Shown here in pieces: positions 18,014 through 25,752 of a DNA stretch of 64,000 bases; position 1 is the first letter of the stretch; the number at the start of each line of letters is the position of its first letter. The DNA is from Streptomyces paradoxus. GTDB taxonomy: Bacteria; Actinomycetota; Actinomycetes; Streptomycetales; Streptomycetaceae. The notes beneath the pieces are model-generated. The model searched no databases. It saw only the letters and a list, made by a program, of their open reading frames with translations, and was not told the DNA's origin. The position numbers and the translations under genes were made by a program. The stretch is from assembly GCF_014202475.1 (NCBI RefSeq), contig NZ_JACHGV010000002.1:124001-188000 (forward strand), in the 5' to 3' direction.

Positions 18014-19047
18014 GCCCCGCACCTCGCCCTCGCCACGTGCATCTCGGGCGTGAACACCTGCTTCGTCTTCGGCAGCACGATCCGGCCGTCGAAGTCACAC
18101 AGGTAGAAGTTGAACCACGAGCCGTAGGACGCCGTCCCCGTGAGCTCGTTGAGCTTGTTCGGCAGCCTCTTCAGCACGCCCTCCACGGTCTTCTCGTTGT
18201 CGTTCAGCGTCCCGGTGAGGTCGGTCAGTTCCGCGATGTCGTCCTTGAGCGGCGGGCGCGCGTCCTTCAGCAGGCCCGAGGTGGCCTCCGTCAGGTCGCC
18301 GATGCTCACCAGCGACTCCCCGATGGGCTTGCGGTCGGCGGACAGCCCGGAGATGACCCGGCGCAGCTGCTTGAGCAGTCCGGAGAAGCGGGCGCCGCGC
18401 TTGTCGAGCGTCTTCAGCACGGTGTTGAGGTTGTCGATCACCGAGCCGATCAGCTTGTCGCGGCCGGCCAGCGTCGTGGTGAGCGATGCCGTGTGCGTCA
18501 GCAGGCTGTTGACGGTGCCGCCCTCGCCCTGGAGGGTTTTGATGATCTCGGTGGCCAGCTGGTTGACGTCCTTCGGGCTGAGCGCGGCGAACAGCGGCTT
18601 GAAGCCGTTCAGCAGCGCGTTCAGATCGAGGGCGGGCTGGGTGCGCGCGAGCGGGATCGTGCCGCCGGGACGCAGCGGGGTGCCGTCGCCGGCGCCCTCG
18701 GTCAGCGCGAGGTACCGCTGCCCGACCAGGTTGCGGTAGCGGATGACGGCGCCGGTGCTGGTGAGCAGCGGCCGGTCCCGGCTGACCGTGAAGGTGACCT
18801 CGGCCAGCGTCCGTTCCTTGATCCGGATGCCTTCGACCTCGCCGACCCGCACTCCCGCCACCCGGATGTCGTCGCCCTCCTCCAGGCCGGTGACGTCGCT
18901 GAAGACCGCGCGGTACTCGTGCGCGGGGGTGAAGGAGATGTTCACGATGGTGGCGGCGAGCAGGGCCGTCGCCACCATCGTCACCAGGGCGAAGAGACTG
19001 AACTTGACCAGCGGGGCGGCGGTCTGCCGGGCTCCTGTGGTGCTCAT
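18010..19047 (-). CDS. MCE family protein, second in the operon (MceB-like)
   Basis: A 345-residue MCE subunit: an N-terminal membrane segment (FALVTMVATALLAATIVNI), then an MCE domain at about 43-125 (FSDVTGLEEGDDIRVAGVRV, VGQRYLALTEG), then a long helical region with regular hydrophobic spacing. The short C terminus has two cysteines (FYLCDFDGR and ARCGA). The ATG at 19047 overlaps the stop of the preceding gene. Length and order match mceB of actinobacterial operons. Confidence 0.92.
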   Translation of the reverse strand: MSTTGARQTAAPLVKFSLFALVTMVATALLAATIVNISFTPAHEYRAVFSDVTGLEEGDDIRVAGVRVGEVEGIRIKERTLAEVTFTVSRDRPLLTSTGAVIRYRNLVGQRYLALTEGAGDGTPLRPGGTIPLARTQPALDLNALLNGFKPLFAALSPKDVNQLATEIIKTLQGEGGTVNSLLTHTASLTTTLAGRDKLIGSVIDNLNTVLKTLDKRGARFSGLLKQLRRVISGLSADRKPIGESLVSIGDLTEATSGLLKDARPPLKDDIAELTDLTGTLNDNEKTVEGVLKRLPNKLNELTGTASYGSWFNFYLCDFDGRIVLPKTKQVFTPEMHVARARCGA

Positions 19048-20294
19048 GCGACGCTCACCGCCGTCCCGCGCGCCATCGGCCCGAACAGCAGCGTCGCGAC
19101 CGGTGGCACCTCGTCCGCGGGCACGCCCAGCACCGGCGCCACGAGCGAGCCGACGGCCCGCTGTTCGGCCCGGGTGGCGGAGACGCCGTGCCGACCTGAG
19201 GACGGACTCCCCGGCTTCGAACCGTCGTCGAGGCGGGCCCCGGGTGCCGGCACCGGGGGGTGCGGCAGATCGCGGCAGTTCGGGCCCGACCGCTCGCCGT
19301 AGCGCGGTTCCTCACCCGGTTCGTACGCGCCCTGCGGCCGTACGACCTCCAGCGTGATGTGCATCTTTCCGCCCTTGAACGCCTCCTCGGACGCCTTCTC
19401 CTGCCGGACCAGGCCGGCCAGCAGGCAGGGGTACTGGGGGGAGTAGCGGGCGAACAGCTCCAGCGTGGGGCGGGAGACCCGGCCGAGGGTGATCAGCCGG
19501 TCGCCGTTGGCGTCGAGGAAGTCCTCGCCGGTGCCCGCGACGGTCGCCGTGGACCTCAGGGCCGCCGCCAGCCGGTCCTTCTGCTCGACGATCGTGCGGC
19601 TGGTGGTGACGGTATTGCGCAGGATCTCCATCAGGTCGGGCGCCGCGTCGCCGTAGACCTCGGCGACGTCGGCGAAGCGTGCAATGTCCTCTTTCAGGGA
19701 CGGCAGGTGCGGATTGAGGCGGCGCAGGTAGGCCTCCACTCGCGTGAGGTTGTCGCCGATCCGGTCGCCGCGGCCGTCGAGGGCGGTGGCGAACGCGGAG
19801 AGCGTGGCGTTGAGCTTGCCGGGCTGCACGGTCCGCAGCAGCGGCAGCAGGTCGTTCATCAGCTGCTGGACCTCGATGCCGACGCGGGTGCGGTCCTGGG
19901 TGATGACGTCACCGGCGCGAATGGGCCGGCCCGATGAGCCGCGCGGTGCGACCAGGTCGACGTACTTCTCACCGAACAGGGTCTTGGGCAGCAGGCGCGC
20001 GTGCACGTCGGACGGGATCTGGGCGACGTGCTCCGGCTTCAGCGCGATGTCGAGCGTCGCCTTCGTCCCGTCGGCCCGCACCTCGCGCACCTCGCCGACC
20101 AGCAGCCCGCGCAGCTTGACGTCGGCGCGCGGATCGAGCTGGTTGCCGAGGCTGTCGGCCTCCAGCGTGATCCGCACGACCGGCGTGAACACCTGGCGGT
20201 AGACGGCGACGGACAGGGACAGCAGCAGTGCGAGCACGGCGATGAAGACGACGCCGTACAACCTCAGTCTCAACACCCTCATTCGGCGGCTCAC
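19044..20294 (-). CDS. MCE family protein, first in the operon (MceA-like)
   Basis: A 416-residue MCE subunit. A membrane segment (LYGVVFIAVLALLLSLSVAV) precedes the MCE domain at about 40-120 (EADSLGNQLDPRADVKLRGL, FGEKYVDLVAP) and a helical region. The last 100 residues are polar and Pro-rich and include GPMARGTAVSVA at the very end. The GTG at 20294 overlaps the TGA of the second permease gene (GTGA); an ATG at 20282 is four codons downstream. This is the first of six consecutive MCE genes with no gap between them. Confidence 0.9.
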   Translation of the reverse strand: MSRRMRVLRLRLYGVVFIAVLALLLSLSVAVYRQVFTPVVRITLEADSLGNQLDPRADVKLRGLLVGEVREVRADGTKATLDIALKPEHVAQIPSDVHARLLPKTLFGEKYVDLVAPRGSSGRPIRAGDVITQDRTRVGIEVQQLMNDLLPLLRTVQPGKLNATLSAFATALDGRGDRIGDNLTRVEAYLRRLNPHLPSLKEDIARFADVAEVYGDAAPDLMEILRNTVTTSRTIVEQKDRLAAALRSTATVAGTGEDFLDANGDRLITLGRVSRPTLELFARYSPQYPCLLAGLVRQEKASEEAFKGGKMHITLEVVRPQGAYEPGEEPRYGERSGPNCRDLPHPPVPAPGARLDDGSKPGSPSSGRHGVSATRAEQRAVGSLVAPVLGVPADEVPPVATLLFGPMARGTAVSVA

Positions 20295-21094
20295 CCCGCG
20301 ATCCGTACGGTCGTGCTGGCGCCCCAGATGGCCAGCGAAAGGAAGAAGTCCAGGACGTTGATCGCCACGATCGAGGTCCGCACCGCACGGCCCACCGCGA
20401 CGCCGACCCCCGCCGGGCCGCCGCTCGCGTAGTAGCCGTAGAAGCAGTGCACCAGGATGATCAGGACGGCGAAGACCAGCACCTTCCCGAAGGACCACAG
20501 CACGTCCACCGGGGGCAGGTACTGCTGGAAGTAGTGGTCGTACGTGCCCGTGGACTGCCCGTAATAGCCGGTGGTGATGGTGCGGGCGGCCAGGTACGAG
20601 GAGAGCAGGCCGATCACGTACAGCGGGACGACGGCCACGAACCCGGCGATCATCCGGGTCGTCACGAGGAACGGCAGCGAGGGCACGCCCATGACCTCCA
20701 GCGCGTCGGTCTCCTCGCTGATCCGCATCGCGCCCAGCTGGGCGGTGAAACCGGCGCCTACGGTCGCGGAGAGCGCGAGCCCGGCCACCAGCGGGGCGAT
20801 CTCACGGGTGTTGAAGTACGCCGAGAGGAACGCCACGAAGTTGGAGGTGCCGAGCTGGTTGAGCGCGGCGTACCCCTGCAACCCCACTTCCGTGCCGGTG
20901 AAGAACGACAGGAAGGCGATCACGCCGACCGTGCCGCCCACGACGGCGAGCGCGCCGCGGCCGAAGCTCACCTCGGCGAGCAACCGCAGGATCTCCTTCT
21001 TGTAGCGGCGCAGGGTGCGGCCGGTCCAGGCCAGCGACCGCCCGTAGAAGGACAGCTGGGCACCCAGCTCCTCCAGACGACTCAGCAGCGCCAT
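20291..21094 (-). CDS. MlaE/YrbE-type permease, second (YrbEB-like)
   Basis: A 267-residue ABC permease of the MlaE family with about five to six membrane segments, including GALAVVGGTVGVIAFLSFFT and the central conserved part with GLALSATVGAGFTAQLGAMR followed by SEETDALEVMGVP, the E-x-D-A-L coupling loop for the ATPase. It pairs with the adjacent first permease as a heterodimer, powered by the ATPase gene at the head of the operon. The ATG at 21094 lies 3 bases after the stop of the first permease. Confidence 0.92.
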   Translation of the reverse strand: MALLSRLEELGAQLSFYGRSLAWTGRTLRRYKKEILRLLAEVSFGRGALAVVGGTVGVIAFLSFFTGTEVGLQGYAALNQLGTSNFVAFLSAYFNTREIAPLVAGLALSATVGAGFTAQLGAMRISEETDALEVMGVPSLPFLVTTRMIAGFVAVVPLYVIGLLSSYLAARTITTGYYGQSTGTYDHYFQQYLPPVDVLWSFGKVLVFAVLIILVHCFYGYYASGGPAGVGVAVGRAVRTSIVAINVLDFFLSLAIWGASTTVRIAG

Positions 21095-21097
21095 GCC

Positions 21098-21868
21098 TCA
21101 GCCCCTCTGCGGAACGACTTGGAAGTACACGGCGGTCATCACGAAGTTCGTCACGAACAGCAACATGAAGGTGATCACCACCGACTGGTTCACCGCGTCG
21201 CCCACACCCTTGGGTCCGCCCTTCGCGGTCAGCCCCTTGTAGGAGGCGACGATCCCGGCGATCGCACCGAACACCAGCGCCTTGACCTCGGCTGCCCACA
21301 GGTCGGAGAGCTGGGCGAGCGTGGTGAAGGAGGCCAGGTAGGCGCCGGGAGTGCCGTTCTGGAGGACGACGTTGAAGAAGTAGCCGCCTGCCACGCCGAC
21401 CACCGACACCAGGCCGTTGAGCAGCACCGCCACCAGCATCGACGCCAGCACGCGGGGAACGACCAGCCGGTGGATGGGGTCGATGCCCAGCACCTGCATC
21501 GCGTCGATCTCGTCGCGGATCTTCCGCGCCCCGAGGTCGGCGCAGATCGCCGTGCCGCCGGCGCCCGCGATCAGCAGCGCGGTGACGATCGGCGAGGCCT
21601 CGCGCAGCACGGCGAGCACGGAGGCGGCCCCGGAGAAGGACTGGGCGCCCAACTGCCGGGTCAGACTGCCGATCTGGAGCGCGATGACCGCCCCGAACGG
21701 GATGGAGACCAGGGCCGTCGGCAGGATCGTCACGCTCGCGACGAACCACGCCTGCTGGATGAACTCCCGTGCCTGGAAGGGCCGTCGGGGGATCGTCCGG
21801 ACGACGTCCAGCGCCATCGCGAAGAGGCTGCCGGAGTGCCGCAGCGCTCCGGCCGGTGACAGGCTCAT
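21098..21868 (-). CDS. MlaE/YrbE-type permease, first (YrbEA-like)
   Basis: A 256-residue ABC permease of the MlaE family. The hydrophobic core includes SIPFGAVIALQIGSLTRQLG and the conserved LIAGAGGTAICADLGARKIR followed by DEIDAMQVLGIDP, which contains the loop contacting the ATPase. The start at 21868 overlaps the stop of the ATPase gene by 4 bases. Together with the second permease it forms the membrane channel of the Mce importer in the cytoplasmic membrane. Confidence 0.92.
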   Translation of the reverse strand: MSLSPAGALRHSGSLFAMALDVVRTIPRRPFQAREFIQQAWFVASVTILPTALVSIPFGAVIALQIGSLTRQLGAQSFSGAASVLAVLREASPIVTALLIAGAGGTAICADLGARKIRDEIDAMQVLGIDPIHRLVVPRVLASMLVAVLLNGLVSVVGVAGGYFFNVVLQNGTPGAYLASFTTLAQLSDLWAAEVKALVFGAIAGIVASYKGLTAKGGPKGVGDAVNQSVVITFMLLFVTNFVMTAVYFQVVPQRG

Positions 21869-22794
21869 GCGCCGGCCACCTCCTTCTGGTGGAGCTGGGC
21901 CTCGCGCCGTGCGATCGCCTGCCAGCGGGGCGGGCGGGTGATGCCCGGTCCCGGCAGCAGGCGCGGAGTCAGCTCCTGCACGCGCGCGCTGTCGTCGATC
22001 TGCGCGAGCTCCTGCTCGACCTGCGCCGCGTCCTTCTCCTCCGCCATGCCGATCGGGCCCTGCATCCGGCCGTTCAGGAACTGCCGTACGACGGGCTCGT
22101 CGCTGGTCAGCAGCTCTGCGCGCGGCCCGAACATCACCAGCTCACGGCGGAACAGCAGCCCGATGTTGTCCGGCACCTGGCGGGCCGAGGCGATGTCGTG
22201 CGTGACGATCAGGAAGGTCGCGTCGATCTGGGCGTTGAGGTCGACGATGAGCTGGTTGAGGTAGGCGACGCGGACCGGGTCCAGGCCCGAGTCGGGTTCG
22301 TCGAAGAGGATGATCTCCGGGTCCAGGACGAGGGCCCGGGCCAGCCCGGCGCGCTTGCGCATCCCGCCGGAGATCTCGCCGGGCAGCTTTTCCTCGGCGC
22401 CGATCAGCCCGACCATGTCCATCTTCTCCAGCACGATGCGCCGGATCTCGCTCTCGGACTTACGGGTGTGCTCGCGCAGCGGGAAGGCGATGTTGTCGTA
22501 CAGGTTCATCGAGCCGAACAGCGCGCCGTCCTGGAACAGCACGCCGAAGAGCTTGCGCACCTCGTACAGGTCGTGCTCGCGGAGCTTGGTGATGTCCCGG
22601 CCCTGGATCGTGATCGAGCCGCGCTCCGGCTTCAGCAGTCCGACGAGCGTCTTGAGGAACACCGACTTGCCCGTGCCCGAGGGGCCGAGCATGACCGAGA
22701 CCTCCCCGGCGGGCAGCGTCAGCGAGACGTCCTGCCAGATGACCTGGTGACCGAAGGACTTGGTCAGCCCTTCCACACAGATCTCGACACCCAT
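21865..22794 (-). CDS. Mce ABC transporter ATPase (MceG/Mkl/MlaF-like)
   Basis: A 309-residue ABC ATPase. It has Walker A GPSGTGKS, a Q-loop in LFQDGALF, the signature SGGMRKRAGLARAL, Walker B IILFDEPDSGLDP and the H-loop in IVTHD. The SGGMRKR variant is characteristic of MlaF/Mkl ATPases that power lipid-type MCE systems. A C-terminal extension of about 60 residues is typical of actinobacterial members. The ATG at 22794 is chosen because GAAGGGTGG precedes it; a GTG at 22803 has no usable spacing. In mycobacteria this gene is usually unlinked from mce, but here it heads the operon and its promoter lies just upstream. Confidence 0.93.
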   Translation of the reverse strand: MGVEICVEGLTKSFGHQVIWQDVSLTLPAGEVSVMLGPSGTGKSVFLKTLVGLLKPERGSITIQGRDITKLREHDLYEVRKLFGVLFQDGALFGSMNLYDNIAFPLREHTRKSESEIRRIVLEKMDMVGLIGAEEKLPGEISGGMRKRAGLARALVLDPEIILFDEPDSGLDPVRVAYLNQLIVDLNAQIDATFLIVTHDIASARQVPDNIGLLFRRELVMFGPRAELLTSDEPVVRQFLNGRMQGPIGMAEEKDAAQVEQELAQIDDSARVQELTPRLLPGPGITRPPRWQAIARREAQLHQKEVAGA

Positions 22795-22829
22795 CCGGTC
22801 CACCCTTCAGCCCGCGGAGCAGCTCTGAC

Positions 22830-22864
22830 ATCTGCTCTACGGGGAGAGGCCGGGCGTCCGTCGC
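22830..22864 (-). promoter_or_regulatory. promoter of the mce operon, matching the transglycosylase promoter
   Basis: On the minus strand GACGGAC (22862-22856) is followed after 14 bases by CGTAGAGCAGA (22841-22831). The same two blocks with the same spacing occur at 25215-25249 in front of the lytic transglycosylase gene. The start codon follows about 40 bases after the second block. A run of seven A on this strand (22877-22883) lies just upstream of the -35-like block, in UP-element position. Assignment to the sigma factor encoded next door is inferred. Confidence 0.7.
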
Positions 22865-22889
22865 TCGTGTGGCGGATTTTTTTCGGGCG

Positions 22890-22985
22890 GGTTACGGGCA
22901 GCGCTTCGGGTCGGTTTCCGGCCAGCGCTTGCGGGCGGTGCCGGTCAGCGCCACCGGGCAGGTTTTCCGGCAGCGCTACGGAAGC
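22890..22985. repeat. four imperfect tandem repeats of about 24 bp upstream of the mce promoter
   Basis: CAGCGC cores at 22899, 22923, 22946 and 22971 are each preceded by a CGG or GGT block and mostly followed by CGGG. The spacing is 24, 23 and 25 bases, about 2.3 helical turns. The last copy runs into the end of the sigma factor gene. They could be iterated binding sites for a regulator of mce. Confidence 0.55.
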
Positions 22986-24058
22986 GGGCTCGCCGTGAGC
23001 TCGGGGAGCGAGGTGGACGGCGCACCGGAAGTCTCAGGAGCTTCCGGGACGGCCGTGGCCGCCGTGTCCGTCGGCACGGCGGAGAGTTCCACCGGCAGGT
23101 CGGGGACGTCGGGCACCTGCGGGACCTCCGGAGCGGACAGCTCGGGCAGCGGGGCCGCCGGGACCTCCGGAAGGTCCGGGACCTCCGGGACCTGCGCGAC
23201 GACCGGGACCTCCGGCAGCGACGGCACGGACAGCGGGAGGAACGATTCGCCAGCGGGAGCGCCGGCCGCTCCGCGCTCGGCTGCGGCAGCCGTGGGCTCA
23301 GTCCCCCGAGGCGTACGGCCCTCGCCACCGCCGTCCGGCCGCATCGTCTCCGCGTCCGGTGTGGCGACCGCGGGCCGAGGCGCCGCGCCGCCCCCGCCTC
23401 CGCTGCCGTCGAGCGCGTACGGCAGCACGAACCCCGCCACCGCCAGGGACGCCGCCGTCGAGGCGACCGCCACGGCCTGTGCCCTGCCGACCCCGCGCGG
23501 CCGCCCCCACCCGATCAGGAACAGGGCGCACCCGAGCGTGGCGGCCAGCGACTGCCGCAGCGTCCGCCGGGCCCGGGCCAGCAGCGACTCGACGGTCCGG
23601 TAGCTCAGCCCCATCCGGACGGCGACCTGGCCGACGTCCAGGTCCTCCGACTTCAGCCGCAGCGCCTCGGCCTGCCGCGCGGGCAGCTCACCGCTGCGCA
23701 CCGCCAGCCACTTCGCCTCGGCCCGGTCGCACACCGCCTCCTCGACGGGCACCGGACCTGGGGCGATGAGCGTCGGGCTGGTTCGCACTTCGGCCTCGCG
23801 GTTCATCTGCCGGTAGCGGTCGACGCACAGGCGCATCGTCACCGTCGTCAGCCAGGCCGCGAGCCGTTCCTCATCCAGGTCGGGCCGCTCGGCGGCGCGC
23901 AGCATCGCCTCATGTACCGCGTCCTCGGCGTCCTCCGCACTCATCGACCTGCGCCGGGCCACCTTGAGCAAATGCTCGCGGTGGCTCCACATGCGGCGCC
24001 ACCGCTCGTCGGCCGCGTGCATCTCCACAGGTGTCTCTGCGGGCATGTCCGTCGCCAT
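22976..24058 (-). CDS. ECF-type RNA polymerase sigma factor with membrane-spanning Pro-rich tail
   Basis: A 360-residue protein. Residues about 15-90 form sigma region 2 (WSHREHLLKVARRRSMSAED, LAAWLTTVTMRLCVDRYRQM). Residues about 115-170 form region 4 with the helix-turn-helix DVGQVAVRMGLSYRTVESLL. A hydrophobic stretch (TLGCALFLIGW) and a second one (VAVASTAASLAVAGFVLPYA) then span the membrane. The last 130 residues, presumably outside, are low-complexity and end in tandem Pro-Glu-Val / Pro-Asp-Val repeats. ECF factors with such tails are known to sense envelope signals without a separate anti-sigma factor. The ATG at 24058 has AAGGGG 6 bases upstream. The gene lies between two copies of a shared promoter, in front of mce and of the transglycosylase. 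Confidence 0.85.
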   Translation of the reverse strand: MATDMPAETPVEMHAADERWRRMWSHREHLLKVARRRSMSAEDAEDAVHEAMLRAAERPDLDEERLAAWLTTVTMRLCVDRYRQMNREAEVRTSPTLIAPGPVPVEEAVCDRAEAKWLAVRSGELPARQAEALRLKSEDLDVGQVAVRMGLSYRTVESLLARARRTLRQSLAATLGCALFLIGWGRPRGVGRAQAVAVASTAASLAVAGFVLPYALDGSGGGGGAAPRPAVATPDAETMRPDGGGEGRTPRGTEPTAAAAERGAAGAPAGESFLPLSVPSLPEVPVVAQVPEVPDLPEVPAAPLPELSAPEVPQVPDVPDLPVELSAVPTDTAATAVPEAPETSGAPSTSLPELTASPLP

Positions 24059-24112
24059 GAGGACCCCTTCGCGCTCACCCACCGGCCTCGTGCTGTCCGG
24101 CGGGGGGCGACA

Positions 24113-25183
24113 TTACCGCCCAGTATCGGCGGTTGTGGAGGGGGAGACGGTCATCGAGTCCGCGCTGTTACTGGTGAGTGGGGCGCCGCTGGGCAGCAGG
24201 TTCTCGCCGGGGAGCTCCATGTCCGGGCCGGGGGCGGGGAGTTGCGGCTCGTCCGGCTTCTCGGGCTCGGTGGCCGGGCCGGTTCCGGCCGGGGCCGGGG
24301 AGGCGGGGGTCGACGGGGTACGGGACGGCGGAGCACTCGGCCGGGCGGAGGGTGTCCGCGACGGCTTCGGTGTGGCGGCCGGCCGCGGCGGCTCCGGCCG
24401 CGCGGAGGAGGACCCGGCGGAGACGTCCGGCACCACCCGGTGTCCTTCTGTGAAGTATGCGTACCAGGCCCTGACCGTGCGCAGATAGGCCGCCGAGTGG
24501 TTGTAGCCGAGGATCGCCCGGTCCAGCTGGGCGGGGTCCGACAGGTCCCGGCCGCCCGCGCACAGATAGCGTCCGGCGGCGAGCGCCGCGTCGAGGACGT
24601 TGTTCGGGTCCCTGTGCCCGTCACCGTTGCCGTCCGCGCCCCAGCGGGCCCAGGTCGACGGGATGAACTGCATCGGCCCGACCGCGCGGTCGTACGCCGT
24701 GTCCCCGTCGTGGACACCGCCGTCGGTGTCCCGGATCAGCGCGAAGGCCACGCCGTCCAGCCGCGGGCCGAGGATCGGCGCCACGGTCGTACCGTCCGAC
24801 GTCACCCTTCCGCCCCGCGCCTGCCCCGACTCCACCTGCCCGATCGCCGCCAGCAGCTGCCAGCGCAGCCGGCAGCCGGGCGCCTCACGCGCGAGCCGGT
24901 CCTCGGCCCTCCGGTAGGCGGTGAACACACTCGCCGGCAGCGCGCCGCCCACCTCCACGGCCGCCCCGCCACCCGCGCGCTTCCCGGTCCGCAGCGGCGG
25001 AAGCTCCGTGCGGTACGGGGCGTCGCCGGACACGCTCGGTCCGTGCTCGGCCGGTGCCTGACCGGGCGCCGGTACGGAGGCCCGCGCCGGGATCACCCCC
25101 GGCGCCTGCGACGCGGTGAGCGCCGCCATCGCCGCCACCGCGGCCGCCGTACCCCTGACACGTCTGCCCCTGTGCCCTGCCAC
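24113..25183 (-). CDS. secreted lytic murein transglycosylase
   Basis: A 356-residue exported enzyme. The N terminus has basic residues and a hydrophobic stretch ending at about residue 36, a signal peptide. The catalytic domain at about 80-250 has the Glu in AAIGQVESGQARGG, then AVGPMQFIPSTWARWGADGN, GHRDPNNVLDAALAAGRYLC and AILGYNHSAAYLRTVRAWY, matching MltB/SLT-type actinobacterial transglycosylases that cleave peptidoglycan glycan chains to 1,6-anhydro products. A Pro/Ser/Thr-rich tail of about 100 residues follows. The GTG at 25183 has GGGAGGGGAA about 9 bases before it. The sigma factor gene follows 54 bases later and is probably cotranscribed. Confidence 0.88.
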   Translation of the reverse strand: MAGHRGRRVRGTAAAVAAMAALTASQAPGVIPARASVPAPGQAPAEHGPSVSGDAPYRTELPPLRTGKRAGGGAAVEVGGALPASVFTAYRRAEDRLAREAPGCRLRWQLLAAIGQVESGQARGGRVTSDGTTVAPILGPRLDGVAFALIRDTDGGVHDGDTAYDRAVGPMQFIPSTWARWGADGNGDGHRDPNNVLDAALAAGRYLCAGGRDLSDPAQLDRAILGYNHSAAYLRTVRAWYAYFTEGHRVVPDVSAGSSSARPEPPRPAATPKPSRTPSARPSAPPSRTPSTPASPAPAGTGPATEPEKPDEPQLPAPGPDMELPGENLLPSGAPLTSNSADSMTVSPSTTADTGR

Positions 25184-25214
25184 GTCCTGTTCCCCTCCCT
25201 GCGAGCTTCCTGTC

Positions 25215-25249
25215 GTCTGCTCTACGGGGGAGGGTGGGGGGTCCGTCGC
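25215..25249 (-). promoter_or_regulatory. promoter of the transglycosylase/sigma operon, matching the mce promoter
   Basis: GACGGAC (25247-25241 on the minus strand) and CGTAGAGCAGA (25226-25216) are separated by 14 bases, exactly as in front of mce at 22830-22864. The flanks also agree (CGCGACGGAC versus AGCGACGGAC). The start codon is about 35 bases downstream. Confidence 0.7.
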
Positions 25250-25345
25250 GGGAATTGCGCACGGTGCCTACGGGGGTTTCCGCAGGCGGGTGACGAGGGG
25301 CTGGGCCGGCTCCGAAAAGGGTCGACACGTTCAGAGCCCCAGCGG

Positions 25346-25752
25346 CAGACGAGTCGGGCTGTACGCCGGGTTCTGTTCCCCGGGACCTCGCGGTCGTCGG
25401 GGCGACGGCCATCCATCTAGGACCGGCGTTGCCGCCGGCCTCGTGCGGTCTACCCGCGGACTCGGGCGGGCAGCCCTCGAACGTCCGCGCAGGAGCACCG
25501 GGGTGCTCCCTCTTGACCTTGCTCCGGGTGGGGTTTACCTAGCTGCCTGAGTCACCTCAAGCACTGGTGGTCTCTTACACCACCGTTTCACCCTTACCGA
25601 GGACCGAGGTCCCCGGCGGTCTGCTTTCTGTGGCACTGTCCCGCGGGTCACCCCGGGTGGCCGTTAGCCACCACCCTGCCCTGTGGAGCCCGGACGTTCC
25701 TCGGGAAGCTCCCCGTCAGGGGGACTCCACGCGGCCGTCCGCCCGGCTCGTC
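25346..25752 (-). ncRNA. rnpB: RNase P RNA (bacterial type A)
   Basis: About 407 bases on the minus strand match the Streptomyces rnpB layout. The 5' end is CGAGCCGGGCGGACGGCCGC. The conserved core GAGGAACGTCCGGGCTCCACA follows, then GGGTGAAACGGTGGTGTAAG, then AGGTAAACCCCACCCGGAGC, and near the 3' end TAGATGGATGGCCGTCGCC and ACAGAACCCGGCGTACAGCC. The ends are approximate. The RNA is the catalytic subunit that trims tRNA 5' leaders. Its first ~37 bases overlap the 3' end of the EamA transporter gene, so its promoter must lie inside that coding sequence. Confidence 0.95.

Noticed and set aside
22877..22883. Run of seven T on the plus strand as a rho-independent terminator
   Set aside because: Both neighbouring genes are on the minus strand and the preceding hairpin is weak. 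On the minus strand the A-run sits upstream of the -35 block, so it fits better as an UP-like element.
22869..23603. Plus-strand reading frame of 244 codons opposite the sigma factor tail
   Set aside because: It is the antisense of the Pro-rich repeat region. Its Gly/Ser repeats follow from the repeats on the other strand, and it has no ribosome binding site.
22976..24058. Sigma factor considered as having a separate linked anti-sigma gene
   Set aside because: No anti-sigma gene is present nearby. The C-terminal membrane segments and tail are in the same reading frame and may take this role.
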